From Saccoglossus kowalevskii (taxonomy: Eukaryota; Hemichordata; Enteropneusta; Harrimaniidae), in NCBI RefSeq assembly GCF_000003605.2, contig NW_003138322.1:26550-79957 (forward strand): a stretch of DNA of 53,408 bases. Direction: 5' to 3'. Every line of letters starts with the position of its first letter. Position 1 is the stretch's first letter. Below are positions 12,701-24,598 of this stretch, one piece after another. Position numbers and translations under genes: made by a program. A model generated the notes under the pieces. It was not told the origin of the DNA. It saw only the letters and a list, made by a program, of their open reading frames with translations, and searched no databases.

Positions 12701-13224
12701 AGATTTTGATGTACATAAAGTATATATCATGGCTAATCAATGTATCTTGCTTTCGAGAGAAAACACATAAACAGAATTCCAGGTAGGCGATTTTCGACCT
12801 TGGAATTTTTAAACCATAACAGTGTCATTACTGTACTTCGAAATTAAAAAAAGGAATATAACTAGTACTGTACCTCAAATCTATACTGGTTTGACTGACA
12901 GAGGCACACACCCGATACATGGTTGAACTAATCAGTGAGTGAAAAAATAAATGTCACAATAGCTCTATACTGGATGTATATACCAAATCTCGACTATTTC
13001 TTTTTTTTTATAAATAAATGATAGTAAAATAAATAGCTTTTACTCGCTCACTCACAGTTAAAGATATTATCTGTAGGATAAGTGACTATATACATTAATT
13101 TTGTGTAACGTGTACACCCCACGTGATTCATCAACATGTTCCCTTTTGAATAAATTCTTTCTGTGGTACGTACAATTCACTACGTTCAATCACCCACGAT
13201 AGACTCGGTCAGTCAAAAACAGTA
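9788..13224. other. Long intergenic stretch, nothing firmly recognised
   Basis: About 3.4 kb without a supportable gene. Short open frames (10784-10978, 11025-11258, minus 12266-12460) show no domain. Bases 12000-12460 are slightly less AT-rich and might be an eroded repeat or exon, but no frame stays open. Confidence 0.35.
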
Positions 13225-13302
13225 GGCATTAATCTGCAATTCAGCCAATGACGGAGAGAGAAGTCTAGGTCAATGGAAGCCCCATGACCTCATAGATTTT
13301 CT
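13225..13302 (+). repeat. Dispersed repeat S, copy 1
   Basis: The block 'taggcattaatctgcaattc agccaatgac...' up to 'tgacctcatagatt' recurs at 16119-16192 in the same orientation with about 80% agreement. Right after it (13314-13327) are two AGGTCA half-sites spaced by 2 bases. Both copies lie in the composite repeat block, so this is probably transposable-element DNA. Confidence 0.7.
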
Positions 13303-13639
13303 TCACGTCATCAAGGTCAAGAGGTCAGCGCCATTTTGCCTTATGTTCACTATCTTTTTTTTCAGCACTGAGTGTGCATCGTAGCACAACAGTGCGGTTC
13401 AGTCAGCAGTTTCTGTGGTACCCCCAATGATTGTTGGTAACAGTAAGACGTCGTGTCTGGTAGGATAATTTTGTTCTTATCAGGGGCCTGTGCCCTTTTG
13501 TACCACACACAAATAAACACGAGTGATGCATTTTACCACTTTTGTAGGACTTCATTCTGTTTTCAACTGTAATTTGGTTCCGCTCATGCGTGCCTTGCTC
13601 AATTCTTAGTGTAGTTAAAATGGACAAGAAAAAAGAAAG

Positions 13640-14200
13640 CAATACAAGAAGAGCTTTTCACCTCCCGGGTTGTCATCCAAATAGTCGACTTGGTCTCAGA
13701 AGTCCTCCCATTCATCTACCAGTACCCTGAGCGCTGCATCGTAGTAGTGGACCCAAGGTTTCTCTCCTACCCCTAACATTTCCCCTCCCCATGCTGACCG
13801 GAGGGCATCATCACAGGTGGAGGTCTGCTAGATTGTACCAGCAATGGAAAGGCCGTGCCTCTAAAGTCTATTGCTGTTTTGGATCCCCCTGCGGATCCTT
13901 CCTAGCCAGGTAACGGGTTTGCCTCTGAGATTCGGGCTATGTTAAAATGCAATCTGTGCTAGATACACGAATTGAGTTTCTCGCCAAGAACCAAATCCTA
14001 GAGCACGGTCCACATCCAATTGTCATTCCCCGTTTGGCCAATATCGTTGGCCCGGTGGATCAGGAGGAGTTGCTTCCATGCCGATTCAAGCCTGTAGATG
14101 CTATGAGAGACGTACTAGGGAGTTGAGGCAGAACAGGAAGCACATGTTTATGCGTTATGCACGGGTAAGCAGGTATGTGTTTTACTAGGGTAAGCAGGAA
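13640..14200 (+). mobile_element. Degenerate GC-richer element fragment
   Basis: GC content jumps here and the sequence has a coding texture (serine- and proline-rich stretches), but stops interrupt every frame. A short frame from 13620 opens with Met-Asp-Lys-Lys-Lys and stops within 40 codons. Bases 13968-14047 recur at 17581-17662 in the same orientation ('tcgccaagaaccaaatcct', 'caattgtcattccccgtttg'). It is therefore a multicopy element and its family is unknown to me. A retroelement gag-like region is one possibility. Confidence 0.5.
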
Positions 14201-14324
14201 AGACAAATCATGGGCTGCCAATCGGCCACCTTGAATCAAATATCAAAAAAAAAAATCTGTCTATGAACTGGTTAGATTGCGAAAAAAAATGAAAGCTTTA
14301 CTACGTACGTTGTTGGCAAAAGGT

Positions 14325-14940
14325 CAAAACAATGGATAAATCTGGAAGAAGTGTATAATATTAAAGAATCGTTGACACTTCACTGTATCCAAACAATACT
14401 GTGCAAATGTTACAAATAGCACACAAGTTTACTATATTAGAAGTTGTTCACACTAGTTGAAGGCAATTTGTTTAATTAAACATGAAAAGATAAGTTGAAT
14501 AATTGGTTTCGTAAGTCGGTGGCAGTTCTAGGAAAGTGGATGAACAGCCGAAACATGACGTTGAAAGATCGAAATAATGCATCAGAAATTTCACAATATT
14601 GGAATATATTTATGTGTTATTGGTAAACTCCCCACTAATTTGTGTAGGGTTTTACGATTTGCTCGAAATGTCAACAAAAATGTAGTTTGTAAATCGGCAA
14701 AACCTCCCCATGTTATTGAACATAACATTTGCTACTATTTGAACTACTATTTTTTTGGGTGTCACAGTATATTGCAAGAGCGCCATCATTAACGAGTCTT
14801 GTATATACTCTTGTTTGAACTCTGCTTACATGATGTAAAACGCCTCCATCGTCAAACTTGGTGCATGACTTCGTTAAAACCTTTTAAGGGTGTTCAGCTT
14901 AAACCGGTATATCCATTTAACTTGCCATGTAATGCTGCTG
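14325..14940 (+). repeat. Large inverted repeat, left arm
   Basis: Roughly 615 bases matched in inverse orientation at 17929-18412 and, after an inserted LINE, at 19829-19965. Landmarks are 'ataattggtttcgtaagtcg', 'gtggatgaacagccgaaaca', 'tatattgcaagagcgccatc' and 'acttgccatgtaa'. The arms carry no long ORF (14577-14792 is open but does not correspond to an open frame in the other arm). They probably bound a large foldback or palindromic transposon, or are two copies of one element in opposite orientation. Confidence 0.85.
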
Positions 14941-16118
14941 GCACTGTATTCTACTTATGATAAATAATAGTTGACTTAAAATTTAAACGAAACTACTTGC
15001 AGTATTTCATTTAAAGCATACTTGTCCATCAAATATGTGTATACCAGTGGTGTGATTTAATTTGCTATGCCTTTTGCTTGAATTTGTGAATTAGTATATT
15101 ATACATTAAAAATGTTTGTATGAGAAGCCTGACATTTAATTATAAATATGATCCGGGAGTAATTAAAGCATTTTGTTTTAAACGGGATCGCCATTTCTAC
15201 AACATGGCGAGTCATGTGATGTTGTTATCATCCCAGATAGTTGCAGAAGGCTTATAACTATTTACATATAAATGGAACTTTTTTGTATAGTGTTGTAAAT
15301 AGCACTCTCTGTGTGTGACTTTGTACAAGAGACCTTATAACTGTTATTCCTGTGTGTTCCATATTAATTGACACTCGCTCATATTGGCCCGTAAACTTCT
15401 TGGTTACACCCGGTTTAATTAAAACATATTAATCTGATTACGTTTTACAAAAAGGGGAATGTACTGTGACGATATCTGTATTTCTGAGTACCACCTGTTT
15501 GGCAGCACAGACGACCATTCAGAAGAAGAATAATGGTTTACTGAATAACAAACACTTTGATGTCGGGGCTTTGTTTTGACTACCTAGAGCATGTTAGTCT
15601 TGAATCTCATATTGCAGGCACGCAGGCAAGTGAAGGCAGTATGGAACAACGAGACGAGTCACTTCGAGACGATTATTCAATGATATGGTTTGTTTTCTCT
15701 GCACATCATCCCATACCCCGTGGGATAGCAACCATGTGATTAATTGGCCACGTCATGTCGGAATGACCAGATTAATCAAACCACACTCAACTTTATTTGG
15801 CCCACGTATAATGACATTGAATTGAATGTCTTGCCACATCAGAACAGCATTGTTTTCATGTGTGTTACTTTCAATAGTAAGCAATGCATACTTGGGTACA
15901 TACAGATAGAACAGAGATGGTCATCTACAGCTTCAGATTCAAAACGTATTTTAATGGGGGAAGACAAATGTTGCTAGAGCTAGAGAGTCAACCCAAGTGT
16001 TGGATGGGTCTAGCTCAAAGTCAACAAATACAATTAGACAGAGAGTTTTCATCCCGCCTATTCACCTAGTTCATACCCACCATGGACTCTGGTTAGTTAA
16101 AAGGCCTGTTTTGAATTG
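14941..16118. other. Spacer between repeat arms
   Basis: No supportable gene. Around 15451-15480 a purine run (aaaaaggggaatgta) precedes 'ctgtgacgatatctg', which faintly resembles a polypurine tract and LTR start, but I found no second LTR. The open frames at 15557-15739, 15744-15977 and 15884-16069 show no domain. Confidence 0.35.
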
Positions 16119-16740
16119 TAGGCATTATCTGCGATTCGGCCAATGACAGAGAGGGAAATCAAGGTCAGGGGAACCCCCTGACCTCATAGATTGCAGGTTC
16201 CGAGCGAAACAGTAAATACCCGAAATGAAGGGTGTCCCACCCCGGGAAAAAATGTACTTATGACTGCCACGTAGCTAAGACACCTTGTCAGTCTCATCCC
16301 TATAGTAAAAGCATACTGCTGATAGGTAACGGGGTCGGAATTCTCCAAGGACGCTAGACACAAACCCAATTCTGGGGGTAACTAGTATTCCAAAACCAGG
16401 AGCCTGAAACAGTTCTGCATGAGGGGCAAAGGCCAAAACCGAGACCAGTGAATATCTGTACATATTGATGTGAGAAACTTCTCCAGATACTGCTCTATCG
16501 CCTATGCACAGGGATCCTTGTGGTCGTCCGGGCTGGGCCAACAACGGTATCCAGCAACGACGGTACCCACCCTAAAACACTTTTCTCAATGGATTGCATG
16601 TCTCTTGATTGGTAATAATTGATAAAGATGTTTTGCGTTATCCAGAAGCCTGTCCTAAGTACGTATTCAAGGGGGAACCTGATGCAAGAGCTAATGTCAA
16701 ACACTGTCGAAGTGATCCACCTAGATTCGGAAATCGTGGG
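16119..16740 (+). mobile_element. Element fragments: repeat S copy 2 and segment P
   Basis: 16119-16192 is the second copy of dispersed repeat S and contains an inverted repeat of AGGTCA-type sites (aggtcagggg / ccccctgacct). About 16478-16702 (segment P, with 'tatcgcctatgcacaggga', 'gacggtacccaccctaaaac' and 'gatgcaagagctaatg') recurs inverted at about 17695-17928. The minus-strand frames (16184-16369, 16275-16544) are overlapping and unrecognised. This is non-host-like, GC-richer DNA of an unidentified element. Confidence 0.6.
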
Positions 16741-16746
16741 GGCTGG

Positions 16747-17490
16747 TGTTATATATCTGATCGGAGTATTAAACCTTAATGAATTTATACAAAGCACTCA
16801 AATTATAGACAGGGAGTATGCCATAGTTAGGAATTGTTTGTTAAACGTTTTACATGTTCAAATAAGAATAATTTAAGTCAACAGCGTTATAATATGGGTA
16901 TACGGGACATAGAATTATAATTTTAGATCATAAGCTGGTTTATGCACATTTGTAAAATTGTATTTGCTTTCATAATATCTTCATCCAGTTGCTTGTGAAG
17001 TATTCCGTATGGTTGCGATGATATCTGCCTTCCTATTTGGTTTGAACACATGCAAGCCTCTTCGAAGTCAGTGTTAAATTGAGAAACCTCAACATTCTGT
17101 TTAAATGATTTAGTGGATTGTTACTCAAATCCTCGTAGTGTACGGTCAAAAGTCGTTTTTTTTTACTCAACCCACGTCACAAGAAGACTCAACCACCTCT
17201 GACGTTGCTTGTGAAAAAAGTCAATCCAGTCTGCATCTGCGAAACAGCATAGTATATCGAAGTAACAGATTAGTAACTTGGATGCATTGTAAATAATGCA
17301 CACAAACAAGCGTAAAGATTTTATATATAGAAGCCGCACAATATCACAAAAGGCAATGTACGGTTTGTACTTGATATTTAGAAATTTAATATACTCACTG
17401 GTTTTGAAAACTTCTATGGTAAGAGTGGGATTCCCCATAAATCCATACTTTTTAAATAGGTAAAATGATATAAGAGAATCATAAGGGTTT
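16747..17490 (-). pseudogene. Truncated duplicate of the WSCD-type sulfotransferase (exon 3 part, intron 3, exon 4)
   Basis: The sequence matches 19973-20760 in the same orientation almost base for base, including 3' flanking DNA and the intron, so it arose by DNA duplication and not by retroposition. The homology stops within exon 3 just before the RNPYD codons, so exons 1, 2 and the PAPS-loop are absent. In the coding part a TAA follows WVE (near 17163) where the intact gene reads WVESKK. About 19 and 26 bases are deleted near the C-terminus relative to 20178-20196 and 20247-20272. The residual frame GNPTLTIEVFK...RQRWLSLLVTWVE is still obvious. It is not expected to make an enzyme. Confidence 0.88.
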
Positions 17491-17580
17491 GAACTGCTTG
17501 AATTAGTACAAATTAATCTTCTTAGCTAGCTCGGATGACTGTGCCATCTTTATGAACAATCAAGCTGTGCTATAGACATG

Positions 17581-17928
17581 AATTGATTGAATTACTCGCC
17601 AAGGACCAAATCCTCGGGCACGATCCTCAGCCGATTGTCATTCTCCGTTTGGTCAATATCGCACTGAGACAAGCGCACGCAGTTCATGCGATCGCTAACT
17701 CATTAGCTCTTGCATCAGGCGCCCCTTGAACGCGTATTTAGGGCAGGCTTCTAGAGAATGCAAAACGTCTTTATCAATTATTACTATTTAAGATACATGC
17801 AATCCATTGAGAAAGGTCGTTTAGGGTGGGTACCGTCGTTGCTGGGTACTGTTGTTGGCCCAGCCTGGACGACCACAGGAATTCCTGTGCATAGGCGATA
17901 TAGCAGTCTCTAGAATGTCAGCAGCGTT
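17581..17928. mobile_element. Element fragments: segment Q copy 2 and inverted segment P
   Basis: 17581-17662 repeats 13968-14047 in direct orientation. About 17695-17928 is the inverse of 16478-16702. Together with the flanking arms this shows that pieces of one multicopy element surround the sulfotransferase pseudogene. No intact ORF. Confidence 0.65.
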
Positions 17929-18412
17929 ACATGGCAAGTAAAAAGGATATACCGGTTTTAGCTGAAAACCCCCTCAAAGGTCTAAACGAAATTATGCACC
18001 AAGTTTGATGATGGAGGCGTTTACATCATGTAAGCAGAGTTCAAACAAGAGTATATACAAGACTCGTAACGATGGCGCTCTTGCAATATACTGTGACATA
18101 CAAAATATAATATGGTTCAAACAGTATCAAATGTTATGTTAAATAACATGGGGAAGTTTTGCCGATTTATATACTACATTTTTGTTGACATTTTGGGCAA
18201 ATCGTAAAACCCTTCATAAATAAGTGGGATTAGTGGGGAGTTAACAATAACCTATACCTGCCAAGTGTGACAACACATAAATATATTCTAATTTCTGATG
18301 CATTATTTCGATCTTTCAACGTCATGTTTTGGCTGTTCATCCACTTTCCTAGCACCGCCACCGACTTACGAAACCAATTATTCCATTTTTTGCATCTTTT
18401 CGTGTTTAAAGA

Positions 18413-19646
18413 TGTAATGGATGGTATAATTAAACTTGAAAATGACGTGGTAAATTCGTTGTAACAATGTAATGCTGGTGATATTAGCATAGTAATGACT
18501 AATAAGAATATTGTATGAGTTTACAAACAAGTGGGATATAAATATCAACTTAAATAAAACTAAAATTGTAGTATACAGAAATGGGGGATATCTCAGTAAA
18601 TATGAAAAGTGGTACTTCGAGAACAATCAACTTAGTACTGTTAGTTCATATGAATACTTGGGATTGATAATGTCATGTAAATGCTCTTTTAATATTATAA
18701 CAGAAAACTTAGCTATAAAAGGCAAAAAGAAATTGATTGCAATCAAATGATACTCAGGAAATATGCAATGTTTTAAAGCAGACTTGTATTTTAAGATTTT
18801 TTGGCACCTTAATTCAACCTGTACTTACATATGGGTCTGAAATTTGGGGATATGGTCAATATCAACATTTAGAAAGTGTACATACATCTTATTGTAGGCA
18901 ATACCTCGGTATAGGTAAAAATGCTCCAACTTGTACAGTATTAGGGGATTGTGGGAGGCTACCCTTATTTTGTTACCATGTTAAAAGATGTGTGAAATAT
19001 TGGATAAAAATTACTAGCATAGATGAAAACTGATTACCTTAAAAAGCTTACCGGATGCTACTTTCACTGGACGAAAAAAGACAAAGGTCATGGGCCACAG
19101 ACATTAAAGAATTGATATTTAAATATGAATTTGGTTATGTCTGGTTTAATCAAAGGGTGGGGGACTCTGATATGTTCTTGTACAAATGTTGTGAACGGGT
19201 CAAAGATATTGTAATTACAAATTGGTATATAGACGTTTGTTCTGGTAAAAAAACGCTGTATTATAGGCAAAACAAAACATATTTTGGGATAAAAAATTGT
19301 AAACTATGTGTCATTGCCACAATTAAAAGAGCAATAGCAAGACTAAGATGTGCGTGTCATCCCTTAGAAATAGAAAGAGGCAGACATGATAATATCCATA
19401 GAGAGGGCCGTATTTGTCATTTGTGCCTGCAAGAAATTGATGATGAATACCATTTTTTTACTAAAATGCACTGAATGGAATACAATCAGGAAAAAGTATC
19501 TCCCAAATGAGATACAACTCCCAAATTTGAATACTCTGGTACAACTTTTAAGTTTCTCTAAAAGCTAAATCATTAACTCCCCTTAGCTCTATTTATTTAT
19601 AAGTGTTTTTAATCAAAGATCAAATGAGAATAACCTAATAAGCTTG

Positions 19647-19684
<38 letters not shown>

Positions 19685-19828
19685 TCCCTATCACATAATA
19701 TATCTTCATCTATATTTTCATACATATTTTGTAATGTAAATTTATTTCTTGTCAATAATTACTTTGTATGATTGTAATGGGCCGGAGGCCATTAAACAAT
19801 TAATAAAATTATTAATTATACTAAAATA
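18413..19828 (+). mobile_element. 5'-truncated LINE (non-LTR retrotransposon), RT C-terminus, broken
   Basis: Frame pieces in order encode the end of a LINE reverse transcriptase. LENDVVNSL and a mutated YADD box (read N-A-G-D at 18471-18482) come first, then LYEFTNKWDININLNKTKI (from 18511), then LIQPVLTYGSEIWG (about 18800-18845) and a 139-codon piece (19055-19474) with the C-terminal Cys/His pattern (ICHLC...EYHFF). The pieces are in different frames with stops, so it is dead. The 3' end shows 'gggccggaggcc' and an AT-rich tail. The flanking direct repeats tttaaaga at 18405-18412 and 19829-19836 are the target-site duplication. The clade (CR1/Jockey-like) is a guess. Confidence 0.9.
19649..19679. 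repeat. (TA)n microsatellite
   Basis: About 15 uninterrupted TA units within the 3' untranslated part of the LINE fragment. Confidence 0.95.
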
Positions 19829-20142
19829 TTTAAAGAAATTGCCTTCAACTAGTGTGAAAAACTTCTAATGTGCTATTTGTAACATTTGCACAACATTGTT
19901 TATAACAGTAAAGGGTAAACAATTCTTTAATATAATACACTTCTTCGAGATTTATCAATTATTTCATGATTTGTGTTATATATCTAATCGGAGTATTAAA
20001 CCTTAATGATTCAACTCACAAAGCACTCAAATTTTAGACAGGGAGTATGCCATAGTTAGGAAATGTATATTAAACTTTTAACATGTTTAAATAAGAATAA
20101 TTAAAGTCAACAGCGTTATAATATGGGTATACGGGAATAGAA

Positions 20143-21556
20143 TTATAATTTTAGATCATAAGCTGGTTTATGCACGTTTGAGCTGTTTAAACTATGTAAA
20201 ATTGTATTTGCTTTCATAATATCTTCATCCAGTTGCTTGTGCATTTCTTCGTTGTATGGATCAAACGTGAAGTATTCCGTATGGTTGCGATGATATCTGC
20301 CTTCCAATTGGGTTTGTACACATGCAAGCCTCTTTGAAGTCAGTGTTAAATTGAGAAACCTTAACATTCTGTTTAAATGATGTAGCGGATTGTTACTCAA
20401 ATCTTCGTAGTGTACAATCAAAAATCGTTTTTTGGACTCCACCCACGTCACAAGAAGTCTCAACCACCTCTGACGTTGCTTGTGAAAAAAGTCAATCCAG
20501 TCTGCATCTGCGAAACAGCATAGTATATCGAAGTAACAGATTAGTAACTTGGATGCATTGTAAATAATGCACACAAACAAGCGTAAAGATTGTATATAGA
20601 GAAGCAGCACAATATCACAAAAGGCGATGTACGGATTGTACTTGATATTTAGAAATTGAACATACTCACTATTTTTGAAAACTTCAATGGTAAGAGTGGG
20701 ATTCCCCATAAATCCGTACTTTTTAAATAGGTAAAATGATATAAGAGAATCATATGGGTTCCTAATGATCAAAATACCAGAGGCAAATCTGTCACTGTAG
20801 CCATGGCTTTTATAGACCACTGCCCGTCCGAGGCTGGGATCATCAATCTCCCCAACAAATCCTATAATAATACATGGTTATATTAATGAAGATATAGATT
20901 GCATTTCTAAGTAATCAAGTGTATTCTAAATATATAAATACAACGCATTACTACCAGCAATGTAAAATACATACCTCCAGCATACAGTCCTGCTGCATTG
21001 TACAGGGAACCTGTATATATCCCAGTAGCAACTTCAAGCAAATGGCGTGTCCATGTATTTCCTGACCTGGGAAAACTTGTTAATCCAACCATATCTCTTG
21101 AACCATTTAACCAGTTTCCATAGTCGATAGTGCAATTGTCTACCTTTTCTTCAAAATATAATGACATGATGTAGCAAAATAAGCATATCGCTATAACTGA
21201 TCTATAGATTATTCATGTTTATGCAGCATGTAGCGGGAAATAATAATATTATTATCGAAACATTACAAACTTGTGATATATATGATAACACAAAAAAATC
21301 TAACTGATCATTTCAAATAAGTTCATTATGGTGTAAAAATTTGAGTGTCATAGACTTATAATGTTGGGTTGGGTTGAATGCACTTACCTATCAATCCACT
21401 TGAGCAATTACAGGCTGTTGGTCGAGGGCATTTTTTACTCTCGGTTGGGAGTGAATACAACTCAACGCTGACTGGCGCCGTGTGATTCTTTATGAATACT
21501 ACTATTACCACAATACTTATCACCAATGCAAGCGTTAAATTTCGATTAAAAGCCAT
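20143..21556 (-). CDS. WSCD-type sulfotransferase without WSC domains, four exons
   Basis: My join on the minus strand is 21388-21556, 20975-21148, 20670-20861 and 20143-20507, giving 299 aa. All introns are GT-AG and phase 1 (239, 113 and 162 bp). Exon 1 encodes a type II signal anchor (about residues 7-22, LTLALVISIVVIVVFI). Exon 2 holds the PAPS loop SFPRSGNTW (81-89) with RHLLEVATGIYTGSLYN, a hallmark of the WSCD family. Exon 3 carries GFVGE, YKSH (132-134; KTH in the paralogue) and the 3'-phosphate motif IIRNPYDSL (146-154). Exon 4 carries ADWIDFF, HYEDL and RMLRFLNL. Vertebrate WSCD1/2 are about 570 aa with two WSC domains and are reported as sialate:O-sulfotransferases of the Golgi. 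This protein is only the transferase half, so its acceptor is unknown. The acceptor site of exon 2 is the least certain boundary; 21139 is an alternative. Confidence 0.87.
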
Positions 21557-24281
21557 ATGAAAAACCTGAAGGGAAAATCAATGTAAATTTGATTCAATAT
21601 TTGTTTACTTAGTACAATATTTGAGCATATATATAATGTTGTGTGTAATGAATATGTCTATACAAATTCGGAAACTGTATTATATCTCAGTACACATTAT
21701 AATCTTTGGAAACTGCATTATTTTATGGCCGATTTATGATATCTGGTGACAACCTGAGTTCACATTTACAATGCGAATCAGTACAGTAACTTTGATGTCT
21801 GATCAGTGTTTTGGTTTTTGATAGACTCCACAAAGATGAACTGGTAAAGCAATTACATTTTCTAAGCTGGCGCACCAACACCAGCTGATCCAAGATAGTC
21901 ACACAAAAACAATTATTTATATTTGGTAAAAATGTTAAAAGCATAGAAAGCTGGTCCAAAGGTTTCTCGGCTTAACATAAACAGCGTTAATCTTTATGGC
22001 ACAGGCAATGACACATATAGTATAATACAATATGTTAGTTGTGTCCATGTTTAGGCCACCAATACATATATTAGTCAAGACAAATTCTCATGTTATACGT
22101 TGTAGTGCCGGGTTGACTGACACTTTCTTAACGTGATTGGGGATTTGATAAAGTAGTGTTAATTTGAAAATAAATATTATCAACTATTGCATATTTCACA
22201 TGTATTGTTGTTCTGTTCAACCCCTCACACCACACACAATATATTAAAATATAAACAAACGCTGCGGCCATCACCTGAACTTACCACCTGAAATACTAGT
22301 TTTACAAACAATTGTATGTTACTTTCAGAGTCGATGTACACAATAATTAGTTGACTTCAGTTTTTAGACGGGTGGCAGGATTAATACTTACTTCTTAGAC
22401 GGCCTCCTAAATTTCGTTGGATAAAAGTTAGTTTCCTAGAGCGAGGTGAAAGCTTGAATATTTTTTCATCAGATCGTTTTTTTTTGTAAGCGATAGATCT
22501 CACAAGACTTGATACTGTAATTACACTATCACACCATAAAATATGACAGCTGTTTGCTGTGTTGAAATCGTTTGTAACACAGAAAGCTGGTCTCACAGCT
22601 TAGCATAACATCAACAGGCGTAATTTACATGTATCGCGGTGTTCAACCATTCAACATGAATCTGCACTATCTTTATATTATAAAGTTTTAGGTGAATGCT
22701 CGTGTCGAATTAATGTTATACTCGTATATACTATTTTACAGCAGGGGTGTTGGCAGGGCGGCGGTCTTAGATTGTCTGTCCGTACACTTGTATATGATAG
22801 CGTGGCTTAGAGTTCATATACATTGTCATAAATCCAAAATGAAATGTTCATACTGAGTTTCAATGAAATCGGTTAAAACCAAAATGTTGTTATGAACAAA
22901 GATTTTACACGAGGTGAGAATACCTCGATACTGGCTTGTAGCTATGACAACGGTTGGATCGTACTGATGTTGATGGCAAGCAAATCATTATTATTATTTA
23001 GGTTTAAATCATTTGTTGGGGAATTGTTTTTATTGGTCCCACTTATGACTTGAACAAGTATGTACATTCAATAATTAAGTGCCCCACGCACGCACTGTTA
23101 TTTCGTGCAATATTGTGACAAATATCCGAACATACATGTATATCTAAAAAGAGTAGTGCATTTGCTCTACATCGAAGCTCTAATTTGTAGCAAAAAACAC
23201 ATGATGTAACGTGTATATTTATAATTTGTATTCATCCGCTCTTGTAATCTAACATACACTTGAATTAAATCAAAATAATTACATTAATCGCACGCCATTT
23301 ATTAAATATCTGCAGTCTGAGCTTGTATACACCTTAAATAATAAACCATGTACGCCAGATATATGTGTCTCCTACACTGCAGTGAGCTCTCTAGAGGGGC
23401 GGACACGCTGGACCAAAGAATCTGTCTGCTCGTTAGTGGGTGCATTTCCCGCTTAACATCAAGCATTCAAATGTATGACATGAACGTATCCCAAACACTC
23501 AAATGAGACATGCTTGTAATAAACAGTTTTAATTTTGTTTCAATACTTGAATTTAGTAAACAATTCACTGTAAATCAAAGACCATCGCAATTTGTTGCAA
23601 TCACGTTGAACCACGTATTTTGTAAGAAGTGGTGGAATTGTGCTGGTGGCTTTCAAAATTTAGCATAATTGCCGAGCGAAGATTCTATTATGTGGTCATA
23701 GATTGTTTTGTTCACGTTTTAAGTCCGTGGGTACTACAATACTAGCTTTTATGGAGATAACTGTCAGCAAATAATTAAAATATTAAAAAAAATACACACA
23801 CATCACATGACATCACATCACTATGATTATCTTTAACGACAGTGCATGATATTTGTCATGTTGTACAAAATAGCTGGGGATAACAAATACAAATATGCGT
23901 TGTGAAATGATGAACACTTGCAAAACGTCATTTGGAAGACTTGTATTACTCAGGTCTGTAATATAAGACTTTAATTAAAACGGCATGCTGTTTGCCAGCC
24001 TGTCATGTGGCAGCATCCGTCATATAATTAGGCTAATGAGATTATAATGAGATTATAATTGTAATAATACCGCGACCTGATGTCACTTTTTTTAAAAATC
24101 ACTGTGTTAAATAACTAAACTTACTTGTAGATCAAGCTCAAAAATATTTAGTTTCAAGTTCATATGAATATGCCATTTGAATATAATCACTAAATTTAGC
24201 ATATTCGAATTCAACGTTCATCATTTATTATATAGGTTTAATACTTTGTACAATTTAATTTAAGTTGATAAAGAAATTTAA
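21557..24281. other. Intergenic DNA, nothing recognised
   Basis: Region upstream of the WSCD-type gene, which should hold its promoter. I see no gene, RNA or large repeat. The minus-strand frames 21723-21959 and 22381-22596 have no domain or splice context. Confidence 0.35.
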
Positions 24282-24394
24282 TATATTACTGCCCGAAAAT
24301 GGGCGTCTGTGCAGATGATCGTTTACCCGACGTTAGGAGCGCAAATTTACTTCTTTTGCGAGGGGAATAACGCCCATATTCGGGCTGTAATATT
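24282..24394. mobile_element. Small foldback element with GC-rich arms
   Basis: tatattactgcccgaaaatg plus 'ggcg' (24282-24305) pairs with cgcccatattcgggctgtaa plus 'tatt' (24371-24394), with two mismatches. The 65-nt centre includes 'gcgaggggaataa'. The sharp GC-rich arms in AT-rich DNA and the near-symmetry suggest a MITE. It lies about 200 bp upstream of the 24599 ORF. Confidence 0.7.
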
Positions 24395-24598
24395 TTTATT
24401 ACATGCCTTTAATAACATAAAGAATACAGGGTTTATATCGTAATGTTTACTGTTCTATTCTTACTGTTAAAAAGGTACATTTTTCATAAGCAGTAACACA
24501 GTGTTGCATGCAGTCGTGTTAATTGATAAGTTTGGCACTGCGGATGAATATGTTTACGCACCCTGTTAACCGGCTCCCTTGACAACCTGCAGACGATA

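Larger units (their letters stand above)
17929..19965 (-). repeat. Large inverted repeat, right arm, split by a LINE
   Basis: 17929-18412 and 19829-19965 together are the inverse of 14325-14940. The interruption falls where the left arm reads 'catgtttaattaaac' uninterrupted (in inverse), so the left arm serves as the empty-site reference for the LINE insertion. The outer end of this arm meets the 3' flank of the WSCD-type sulfotransferase within about 10 bases. Confidence 0.85.

Noticed and set aside
15440..15740. Possible solo LTR (purine tract followed by tgtactgtgacg)
   Set aside because: No matching second LTR, no clear CA end and no target duplication.
17163..17438. 91-codon minus ORF as a separate small gene
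   Set aside because: It is exon, intron and exon of the duplicated sulfotransferase fragment read through.
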